Part shown: one piece after another, positions 1-7,162 of the stretch
How positions within the stretch are numbered: position 1 is the first letter of the stretch
Layout of the letters: each line of letters begins with the position of its first letter
Notes under the pieces: generated by a model
What the model was told of the DNA's origin: nothing
Database searches by the model: none
The model's input: the letters and a program-made list of their open reading frames with translations, nothing else
Program-made: the position numbers and the translations under genes
Assembly (NCBI GenBank): GCA_009602725.1
Contig: WELB01000029.1
Location: 422,536 to 438,626 of the forward strand
Reading direction: 5' to 3'
Length of the DNA stretch: 16,091 bases
Source: Spirogloea muscicola
Taxonomy: Eukaryota; Streptophyta; Zygnematophyceae; Spirogloeales; Spirogloeaceae

Positions 1-378
1 AGGGCTCTGCCTGCACGCAGGTGCAGCGCGCGGGCCATAGACCTCTGCAGCGAGACGGCCAAGCGCATGCGGTACACCTGCGCTAGCGACCCTGCTGCAT
101 GGGAGTCCACCGGCTCCCCATGGAAGCGGCGGACAATGGCGTGACGTGAGAGCTGGTTGAGCAGCTCGAGCCACCGAGCGCCCAGCGCCCCGTGCGTATC
201 GATGGCGAGCGGGAAGAACTCAGTCTTCCCGCGGGTGATCTGCGTATTTTAGCTCCTTGGCCCGAGCGGCGCAGGCTACCGCTTACCCATCCTTGGTGGC
301 ACACTGGGTTGGATGTGAGCGGTCATAGGAGTCAGTGGTCACCACGTCCAGGAGAAGACGTGGCCCGCCTGCTGGTGG
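1..378. repeat. Dispersed repeat DNA (degenerate module copies)
   Basis: No gene is supported here. The first 75 bases resemble stretches near 4125-4205, 4465-4520 and 4785-4850: all share a CACGCAGGTG-like word followed by GCGCG, a GGCCAT.GACC word, a TGCAGCG-like word and GCGCATG. A second block (about 160-215, CAGCTCGAGCCACC followed by GCGCCC and ATCGATGGC) matches 4297-4345 (GGCTCGAGCCACC, GCGCCG, ATCAATGGC). The copies are diverged, so this is old non-coding repeat sequence. Reading frames through it are not conserved between copies. Confidence 0.55.
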
Positions 379-500
379 GGTGGCCACCCAAAAGAATGGA
401 CAAGGTCTGAAGGAGTCGGAGTGCTAAGGACTGAGACAGCAGTAAGCGAACTCTCAGTAGTAACCTCTAGTCAGTAGATGCAAGTCTGGATAGCTAGCAG
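379..500 (+). repeat. Direct repeat, copy 1 (partner at 4541-4659)
   Basis: This stretch of about 120 bases aligns nearly end to end with 4541-4659 in the same orientation. Shared words include GAATGGACAAGGTCTGAAGG, GGAGTGCTAAGGACTGAGA and ACCTCTAGTCAGTAGATGC. Differences are scattered substitutions plus one 3-base gap near 459. It begins with the GGCCACCC/GGCCAGCCC core that marks the dispersed module found throughout 3.7-7.0 kb. By eye identity is clearly above 80 percent, which makes it the best-preserved repeat pair in the window. Confidence 0.85.
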
Positions 501-777
501 AGTCACTTCTGTCGCACCCGCAAACGCCCCCATCTCACCGTCACTCTCTTCCACTATCGCCACCGCCAGCCGCTCCTCGCTTGGCGGAACTTCGCCGCCA
601 TCCTCGCAGTCCGCAAGCCCTCAGGTGGCACAGCTTGCGCGCCCCCATTGCACACAGTCGCCCGTCTGCCTCCTCCCCATCGTCCACGCTTGAGGTCCCA
701 CTGAGGCGACCCTTCTGTCGGCGCGACATCTCCGAGTGGCCTTCAGGCGGCGCTGCCGTCGTGCAGCCTCGGGCCCA
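501..777 (+). other. Leader and upstream region of the F-box gene
   Basis: No separate gene is supported. An in-frame TGA at 691-693 precedes the chosen F-box start, and the frame is then open without an ATG until 778, so the 5' untranslated region probably lies in 694-777. The sequence is C-rich and pyrimidine-rich around 515-620. No TATA-like element stands out. Confidence 0.35.
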
Positions 778-2156
778 ATGAAGGACCCGGCGGACTTCTG
801 GAGCAACCTGCGCCGCAAGCGCAGCAGGGCCGCCAAGCTGTGCGCCGGAGACGGCTGCTGCGGCGGGTGCAGTGCCAAAGCGGCGGCGGCGGGCCCAGCA
901 CCGGCGCGAAGTGCAGCGGCCCCGTGCACTGCCGTCCCCAGGCCCCTGTTAGAGGCGGCCAAGCTCCAGGCGCTGCCACTGCCGGCGCCGCCGCCGCCGC
1001 CCTCCTCGCAGCGCCGGTCGTTGCGGACCACCCGCAGGACGTTGCGGAGTGACCCCATGGAGGCCCTCGGCAGCAGCCTGGCCGTCAACGTGCTGGCGTT
1101 CCTGGACGCCCAAACGCTCGCCACCTGCGCCGCCGTCTCCAGGGAGGTGGGTGCACCCAGCTCGCCAACCCATTTGTTGCTATCGTTTCAACGTTACAAG
1201 TGCTCAATTGGTGGACTAGCTTGGGCTGAGCCTCGCCAGCTTCGACACCATCTCCCTGCAGTGGCGCGCCGTTTCCCGGGACGACGTCCTGTGGCGGGCG
1301 CACTGCAAGGAGCTCTGGCAGGACAAGTTCCACGTTCCGCCCCGTGCCGCTGACCCCTCCACGCCACGCCACGAGGCGTACCAGCTGGCCCTCCAAGACT
1401 GCAAGCGGGTACCAGTCCCGGACCACACTATGCAGTGCTTGGCTGCCCGCGTCCTCTTGCGCTGCCCAGGACCTCCACGACCGTGCTTCCGATGCACTGA
1501 ATGGCTTTCTGGGCCCCTGTGCGCAGGCGACCATCACGCTGGAGGACCTGTGCCGCTGCGCATGGGACTTCCGGTTCAAGCCAGTAAGTTGCGCTCTGCA
1601 ATCACCCAAGCTTCGCTGGCATTCCCAGATGAAGCTATCCGTTGGCCCTAAGATGAGTAGGGCGGACAACTTGGGGTCGGGAAATTTGATTTGGCATCAT
1701 ATTGGCATCATAGTGTGTGACAGCTTGGGTGCTTGTCTCTGGAGGTGGTCACGGGCATGCTTTTGACTTCACCTTTGCTTTGTACTCCGACGATGTTGAC
1801 TCTCCAGCCGGCTGGGGGCTGACTTTGCTCCTCTGCTGCAGCAAGCTGGAGAGTACTGGATGTCGCTGGACCCGTTCTGGCAGGGCCTGCCATCGATGCA
1901 GCGTGTCTTTCACGCTAACGGCACGGTTAGCGCGCATAAGATGGACGTGATCTATGGCTCCCACGAGTGCACGTGGCGCTTCACTAAGAGCAAGGAGGGC
2001 AAGCCCGGCACATACATCCGTATCAATCACTGGCCATCACTCATTGCAGCACGTACCAAGGACTGGGGGTGGACGCTTGAGAACTGTTGGGTAAAATATC
2101 ATTCCACGCGGCAGCCGCCACACCTGACGCCCGAGGCTACCCCTGAAGCACCTTGA
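778..2156 (+). CDS. F-box protein with an uncharacterised C-terminal domain (4 exons)
   Basis: Predicted substrate-recruiting subunit of an SCF-type ubiquitin ligase; substrate unknown. Exons: 778-1146, 1262-1408, 1527-1583 and 1842-2156, all three introns phase 0 with GT-AG ends (donors GTGGGT, GTACCA, GTAAGT). The product is 295 residues. Residues 1-93 are basic, then Ala/Pro-rich, and look like an unstructured leader. Residues 94-140 form the F-box: the L-hydrophobic-FLD helix and the CAAVSRE|WRAVSRDDVLWR core, which becomes continuous only when the first intron is removed, strongly supporting that junction. The last exon carries a conserved-looking block with GEYWMSLDPFWQGLPSM, then ECTWRF, INHWPS and DWGWTLENCWVKY. 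Similar C-terminal blocks occur in other algal F-box proteins, but I know of no function. ATG 778 is the first ATG after an in-frame stop at 691; ATG 1057, directly at the F-box, is the alternative start. The final roughly 20 residues look unconserved and might belong to an unspliced intron read-through (a GT lies at 2090). Confidence 0.82.
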
Positions 2157-3250
2157 AAAGCACAATCACTCTGGTCAACAGACCTCTATCCCTCGTCCCT
2201 TCGCTTAAAAGATGGAGGGACCTTGTATGGTGGCTGCCTTTTGACAACCTTCTATTGATCCATAGTGAGAGCTTGTACTTCTGGAGCCTGGCCAGCGCCG
2301 TCTACACATTATGCATTAGGCATCTGGCATCACAGATGGCAGGTATTCTTGCATTCTCATTGCAACAAAGAACCAACCCTGAAGATGCTGACTCCCAAGT
2401 CTGCTGCATTGACTATTCAAATTATGCAGACTAGAGGAAGTGCTTGCTCTCAGGGGCACCAGAAGCCTGCCCCTTGTGTTCAGCAGCCACACTTGTAGCT
2501 ACCGCTTGAAGCAGACTGCACACAGCAGGCTAGATAAGTGAGAAGAGTAAGACAAAGATACAGGTGCTAAAGGAGGCCCACATCACACATTTGAGGAAAG
2601 AGATTCAGTATATGGTGGATGCTTGGAGCAGGCGACATGGCTGCCCAATTGTAGATTGCTAATGCAAGGTGGACCCGATGAAGTCACACCATGAGTAGCA
2701 AGCTCGAAGAAAGTGAAACTCGCCGTCGACTCAATGTGTGCGTCAACCATGTTTAGGAGGCTCGTATGAGGCTCGCAGTTAGCAGGCTACGATAGGTGAG
2801 AGCATGGACGAGCACAAATTGTCTCGGCCAGTCATATGCACAATCTACTCATGAAGTATATACTTACCACAACCCTGCAATATGCAGTGTGCCGACAAGG
2901 AGTGGCGTCCTCAAAGGTCATCCATATTGTGCTAGTGCTACTCTCATGAGAAGCCGTTCGTCTGTCACATTGGTTCTTGTCAAGCAACATGCAAGGTGCA
3001 GGTGTAGTACTTAGTGTTGATTGCTGTTGATTGCCACCCCAGAAGGACGTGGGAGTTGATAAGAAAAGCAGGATTTGTCTCACGATACTCTTCATGCCAA
3101 CGTAGCAAAATTCGTCAACAATGGCGTCAAAACACCTGCCAAAAGAGCAAGGGCTTTGGGCAAGTGACAAAAACAGCGGAGAGGATAAGGAGCCTTCTGG
3201 TTGAAAGCCCGACATGACGGTTGACAAGCACGTGGTATGAAGGTGGCAAG
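2157..3250. other. Gene-free stretch with the F-box 3' untranslated region
   Basis: No coding sequence is recognisable on either strand; open frames are short, have unremarkable composition and are not joined by plausible splice sites. The first few hundred bases should be the 3' untranslated region of the F-box gene, but no TGTAA, the usual green-algal polyadenylation signal, was seen. Small direct repeats are present: GTTGATTGC twice at 3017-3038, and AGCAGGCTA followed by a GATAxGTGAGA word near 2525 and 2780. Confidence 0.4.
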
Positions 3251-3257
3251 CAGAAGA

Positions 3258-3390
3258 ATTTTCGTTTCACCCCACTTTTTGCACTAGCTTCTGCCTGAAC
3301 AGTGTATTGCCTTAAGTTGGACTCCATTCCAGGCGCACCGCGACCACCCCTCCCTTTCATTTCATACGCACCGCGCCTCTTTGTCTTCTC
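3258..3390 (+). repeat. Repeat module (CACTTTTTGCACTAGC ... TTTCATTxCATxCxCACCG), forward copy
   Basis: The stretch holds CCCACTTTTTGCACTAGC near 3271, then CCTTTCATTTCATACGCACC near 3352. The reverse complement of 5862-5965 shows the same two words in the same order and spacing class (TAGCCCACTTTTTGCACTAGC, then CCTTTCATTCCATGCACACC). A third copy of the first word, with changes, is at 3577-3600. Diverged, non-coding. Confidence 0.65.
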
Positions 3391-3454
3391 ACTCTGGCTC
3401 TTCATTCAGTGTGCTGGTTGCAGGATGTGCTGGGCCACTGACTTTTATGGCGGT

Positions 3455-3612
3455 GCTTTGGCTCCCCAAGTTAGCGTGTCAGATTCGTATGTGCTCACTC
3501 GTGAGTACTGACGTCCCTATTTAGCCTGCATTCACACTGTGACCTTAGCCCCCCTTGGCATGAGGTTTCTTTCATGTAGCCCCATTCTTTGCACTAACTT
3601 TTGCCCGAAGAA
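3455..3612 (+). repeat. Inverted repeat arm, forward (partner 5914-6052)
   Basis: Reading forward, the arm has GGCTCCCCAAGTTAGCGTGTC (3460-3480), GTGCTCACTCGTGAGTAC (3491-3508), CACACTGTGACCTTAGCC and CATGTAGCCC followed by TTTGCACTAAC. The reverse complement of 5914-6052 shows CCCAACTTATTGTC, GTGCTCACTCGTGGGTAC, CACACTGTCATCTTAGCC and TATGTAGCCC followed by TTTGCACTAGC in the same order. The match covers about 140-150 bases with many substitutions. A further same-strand copy of the first word is at 4858-4878. Confidence 0.72.
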
Positions 3613-4540
3613 GTAGTGTAATGGCTTCTTTTGGCCTCCCTGTTAATTCGGCGCAACGCGCGCCCTCTCGTGTCCTTGTACATTCCTTTATGGAGAAAGT
3701 GGCTCTTCCAAAGGGGCCAAGGGCTGTAAAAAGCCAGACCGAAGAGGATTGACAAGGTCCAAAGGGGCCGAAGAGCGCTGAAAGACATGCTAAGGACCAT
3801 GTAAGAAAAACACTTAGTAACCTGTAAATAGCAGCCGCAAGTCAGAAAGACTAGCCGCCGGAAAGATAAACAGCTCGTCCAATGCAAGGCAATGACTGTG
3901 AGAGGCCAGCCCAGAGGAATGTACAAGACAGAAATACTCTTCCACTTTAAAGCAACGGCTGAGATTGGCCAGCCCAGAACAGGGAATGTGCAAATTCTGA
4001 CGGGGCCAGAAAAGCGCTGAAGCACACAGCAACTCAAGTGGCCACTGGGTGCTCAACTCCTGTTGAGCAGCCACAGGTTACAGAAACTAGTCTCTGCGTA
4101 GCGGGTCCCCTGTCTATAGCTAGAGGCTGCAGCCAAAGCGCGACCAGCACGCAGGTGAAGCGCGTGTGCCTTTGACCATTGCAGCGCTACTGACAGGCGC
4201 ACATGAAATACCTAGACGAGAGAGCCTGCCGCGTTGACCTCGGCCTGCTCTTCTTGAGAACATTGAGACACAGCGCTGCGCGCTAGTCGTTGCAGGGGCT
4301 CGAGCCACCCAGCGCCGATCGGCCCATGGTCATCAATGGCAAGGAGTGGCAAGGAGGAAGAGTCGTCCTCCGGTAGATGCACAAGGCTTTAGGGGCCTGA
4401 CAGTCCCTTCCAGAAGAGGGCGATGGCTGTGAAAGGGCCGGAAAGCAGTCCCCTTGACGATGACGAAAGGCTGCAGCTAGAGCACGGCCAGCACGCAGAT
4501 GCAAGAGAGCAAGCGCGGCCAGATTAACTGGTGGCTGGGA
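3613..4540. repeat. Cluster of short dispersed modules, mostly forward
   Basis: This stretch without a gene is tiled by variants of a module whose core is GGCTG, 6-8 bases, then CAGCC, followed by a GAATGxACAAG word and an AAGGGGCCxGAxxGCTxAA word. Cores are seen near 3722, 3894, 3957 and 4425. The cores at 3904 and 3967 are about 63-64 bases apart, as a tandem pair. The AGCAGCCGCAAGTCAGAAAGAC word at 3827-3848 recurs, inverted and diverged, at 5285-5310. Open frames crossing the block repeatedly encode LGWPxxxIAL-like words in several frames, which reflects the DNA repeat and not a protein. Confidence 0.6.
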
Positions 4541-4659
4541 GAGGCCAGCCCAAAGGAATGGACAAGGTCTGAAGGAGCCGGAGTGCTAAGGACTGAGAAA
4601 GCAGCAAGCGGACTCTCAGAAACCTCTAGTCAGTAGATGCGAATCTGAATAGCTAGAAG
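4541..4659 (+). repeat. Direct repeat, copy 2 (partner at 379-500)
   Basis: This is the second copy of the 120-base repeat, starting at the GGCCAGCCC core and running through GAATGGACAAGGTCTGAAGG and CTCTAGTCAGTAGATGC to AGCTAGAAG. It lies 4.16 kb downstream of copy 1 and keeps the same orientation. Unlike copy 1 it has full GGCCAGCCC, so it may be closer to the ancestral sequence. Confidence 0.85.
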
Positions 4660-5860
4660 GCGGAAAGACGTCGCCCTGACGGAAGCCGGAGGCCGCCGCC
4701 AGAGCGCGGACTGCGCGCAAGTGGACCGCGAAAGCTAGGGACCGCTGCAAAGAAGTGGTGCGCGCCCATAGAGGAGGGGCTGGCAAAGAGACGTGCAAGG
4801 CGTGGGCCATGGACCCTCTGGAGACAGATGGACAGGCGCATGCCTTCGCGGCGCTCCGGCTCCCCAAGTTAGCTTGTCGAAATTGTCTTTGGACCTTGTC
4901 CATTCTGTCGGGCTGGCCTTTCCCAGCCACCTTCTTAAATTGGGCGAGCTTCTTCTTTGGGGTGGCCCTCACAGCAATTGCCATCATTGACAAGAGCTGT
5001 TTTTCCCGGAGTGTCCAAGAGGCCGGCGTCTGGACAGCCACTGCCACGCGTCGGCGTCCCGTCGGGCTCGGGAGCCGCGCCGGGCTGGGCGCGCGTCGTG
5101 CCAAGGCCCCGGCTCGCCCGCCATGGCGGCGCTGCTGCCTGCCCCTGTCCAGTTGGAGGGCGATGGCTATGACTGGCCAGCCCAGGAAAACATAATGAAC
5201 CCGCCTCCCCCGCCGGCGGCCGAGCAGGCCAGGGCCCACCGCTGGTCGGCCTCCACACGCCCGGCCACGGTGGCCTCGCGGCCCCAGTCCGACCTGCGGC
5301 TGCTTAGCAGGGGTTACTGATTGAGTGTTTCGTAGCTGCTCCATTCCATGGGTGCTAGCCTAAGCGTTTTCCCTTGGCCCCTTCGACCTTTCTTCAATCG
5401 TTTTTCTGGGCTGGCCTCTGCCACTTCTACTAGCCTACGCCGTCCACACGCCAGCAGGCCGTGCTATGGCTGCTGCCTCTGGCTCTCGGCGCAGAGCCTC
5501 TTTCCCTGCAGCGAGCTACTCTGGTTTGATGTTACTCACTCGCGGTGACTGAGCTTCCCTCTGCATCGTCTTGTGTTTTGCTAGTGTCGTCCTTTTTCGG
5601 CACCTTTTTCTCTTTTGGCTTTGAACATTGTCCTTCTTTTTGGGCTGGCTTTGCCAGCTCCTCTTCTCTATGGGCGAGCACTTTCTTCCAGCCAACGCCC
5701 CCTCATGGAAGCGTCTCTCTTTCTCGGAGAAAGAAGGAATGACTCTTTACAACAGAGGGCGATGGCTGTGATTGGCCAGCCCCCCCCAAAAAAGAGAAGG
5801 TTAGAAATAGCTCGTCCAATGGAAGGCAATGGCTGTGGAGGCCAGCTCAAAGGAACGTAC
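4660..5860. repeat. Cluster of short dispersed modules, both orientations
   Basis: No gene is supported. Reverse-oriented cores (GGGCTGG ... CCAGCC) lie at 4910-4928, 5408-5420 and 5642-5658, plus GGGTGGCC with CACAGCAATTGCC at 4959-4983. Forward cores lie at 5165-5182, 5764-5781 and 5831-5845, the last two about 64 bases apart. The reverse-oriented unit at 4880-4990 contains GGACCTTGTCCATTC, the complement of the GAATGGACAAGGTC word of the direct repeat. The section 5040-5290 is GC-rich and shows nothing else recognisable. Confidence 0.6.
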
Positions 5861-5861
5861 A

Positions 5862-6052
5862 AGGAGGGAAGGCGTGCGGTGTGCATGGAATGAAAGGGTG
5901 GCCGATGCAAGCAAATTCTCTGTTCATGCAGAGCTAGTGCAAAAAGTGGGCTACATAACACGAAGCCATATGCTAAGGTGGCTAAGATGACAGTGTGACC
6001 CTTAAGTACCCACGAGTGAGCACATGCAAATCCGACAATAAGTTGGGGCGCC
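5862..6052 (-). repeat. Inverted repeat arm, reverse (partners 3258-3390 and 3455-3612)
   Basis: On the minus strand this arm reads the same ordered words as 3455-3612, then continues into the CATTCCATGCACACCG word that in the forward block sits at about 3352, before those words. The order suggests that the ancestral unit had the X-Y-Z order seen here and that the forward block holds two partial, offset copies. The arms are about 2.3 kb apart. Confidence 0.7.
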
Positions 6053-6300
6053 GGACAAGGAGAGGATGGGGGGACGCGGCTTAACAGTGGTCGTGTGTTT
6101 CAAAGACCAGCCATGATGTTTGACAAGGTCCAAGGGAGGCCCCAGCACGAAAAAGCAGAACATTCAGCTGAAGAAGTGGCTGCTACTAATAGCCGGACTG
6201 ATGATCTCTGGCCACCAGCCGCAAGTTGGCGTGTCTAGCAGCAGGAGGAGCAATCTTCAGCCCTGAAAGTCACAGTTGTTGGCCCTGCATCGAGGCTGTT
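6053..6300. repeat. Degenerate module copies
   Basis: There is a TTTGACAAGGTCCAAGGGAGGCC word at 6119-6141 (compare GACAAGGTCCAAAGGGGCC at 3752-3770), and CCAGCCGCAAGTTGGCGTGTC at 6216-6236, which joins the AGCCGCAAG and AAGTTxGCxTGTC words of other modules. No open reading frame is convincing. Confidence 0.45.
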
Positions 6301-6850
6301 ATGGGCGCCTCAGCGCAGCCCCTTCGTCGGCTTCATGGGCAAGCAACCCTTGCCAGCCCACCGCGTCTTCGGTAAGTGACCCCCTTTATTGCAGGGAGCC
6401 TGCACTTTGCGAGACAACCTGAAACAAGTGCGTCACTGGTCTTCTTTGGTGCAGCCAGAGCTGCCGCCTCGAGTCAAGCGTGTTGGACGAGGGAAGCATT
6501 GGCGGCGGCGGCTGCAAGACACAGCCAGTGCAGGAACAGAGATGTGCATGCCCCCGAGCAGAGATGACTGAAAGAATACCACTACTCAGCAAGAATGACT
6601 TTAACAAGGAGGCGGACAAAGAGTCGCTACGCAAACTCCAGTACAAATGGTAACAGCGGATTGAGCTGAAGTTGCATAGCCACTCGATGCCTTGGACTGC
6701 ACTAGGGCTGGCATTGTCGACTGGAAGGCTAGTATACGAGGGGCAGTGGCTGCACAAGTGGGGCCACCCCACCATGTACAGCAAGGCCAGACAACAGCTG
6801 TTGTGCACCTTTCTGATGTTGTGCTTAGCTGCTTTGCATCCACATGGATG
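6301..6850 (+). pseudogene. Possible decayed coding stretch, unidentified
   Basis: I do not recognise a gene. An ATG at 6301 opens a frame of 23 codons that stops inside a perfect-looking GTAAGT donor at 6372, and TTTATTGCAG ends at 6394. If those 23 bases were removed the frame would run to a stop at 6565. Twenty-three bases is too short for a normal spliceosomal intron. Further on, a frame from about 6599 to 6843 is broken by a TAA at 6651 but otherwise reads smoothly, with a Trp-rich, Leu-rich segment (GQWLHKWGHP near 6740). Either could be a remnant of a real exon or chance. Confidence 0.2.
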
Positions 6851-6964
6851 AGCTTTCCTCAATGCAGGCGCCTGCTGCTGCTCTGAGGAAAGCTTCGTTC
6901 CCAGTTAACGAGATGGACGCCTGGCCCTGCCACACAGAGAAGTGGCTCTCCTAGTGGGAAGGGC

Positions 6965-7056
6965 TCGCCCATTGAGAATCGGGGCTGGGTAAAGCCAGCC
7001 CAAAAAAGAACGAACAAAGTACCAGAAGGGGCCAGGCGAAGCACTAAGAAAGACGA
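6965..7056 (+). repeat. Isolated module copy with perfect stem-loop core
   Basis: This is the last forward module copy. It shows GCTCGCCCATTGAGA, then GGGCTGG (6982-6988), a 6-base loop, and CCAGCCC (6995-7001), followed by AAAGAACGAACAAAG, GGGGCCAGG and GCACTAAGAAAGAC. The 7-base arms are perfectly complementary, unlike most other copies. It ends at the ambiguous base at 7057, about 100 bases before the transporter start codon. Confidence 0.6.
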
Positions 7057-7057
7057 N
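7057..7057. other. Single ambiguous base (N)
   Basis: One N sits between the repeat module and the GC-rich leader of the transporter gene. It marks either an unresolved base or a collapsed assembly join. It does not fall in a predicted exon. Confidence 0.95.
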
Positions 7058-7162
7058 GCCCGCCGCCGGGCGGAGTCTCCCCCGGATCCGGAGCGATCGG
7101 GGGCTCCAGATCTGGCGCCGCCGCCGCCCGCGGCGTGCCGCCGGTGAGCGCCGCAGGCGAGG

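Noticed and set aside
621-1124. Minus-strand frame of 167 codons opposite the first F-box exon
   Set aside because: It is a shadow of GC-rich coding sequence; the plus strand holds a recognisable F-box with matching splice sites.
2832-3227. Minus-strand frame of 131 codons, considered as a transposase fragment
   Set aside because: No catalytic or domain motif could be recognised, and its end overlaps sequence leading into repeat modules.
3894-3990. Regularly spaced repeats that might suggest a CRISPR array
   Set aside because: Only two units in a row, diverged copies, both orientations nearby, and a eukaryotic intron-bearing context.
3594-4074. Two overlapping minus-strand frames with repeated hydrophobic LGWP words
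   Set aside because: The repeated words appear in different frames of neighbouring copies, which is expected from repeat DNA and not from a protein.
4616-5344. Minus-strand open frame of 242 codons, the longest in the window
   Set aside because: It runs across repeat modules in both orientations and a GC-rich patch. Its LGWPxxAIAL-like words are translations of the DNA repeat core, and no domain is recognisable.
6386-6862. Minus-strand frame of 158 codons
   Set aside because: Cys- and Ser-rich composition without any motif; no splice or start context supports it.
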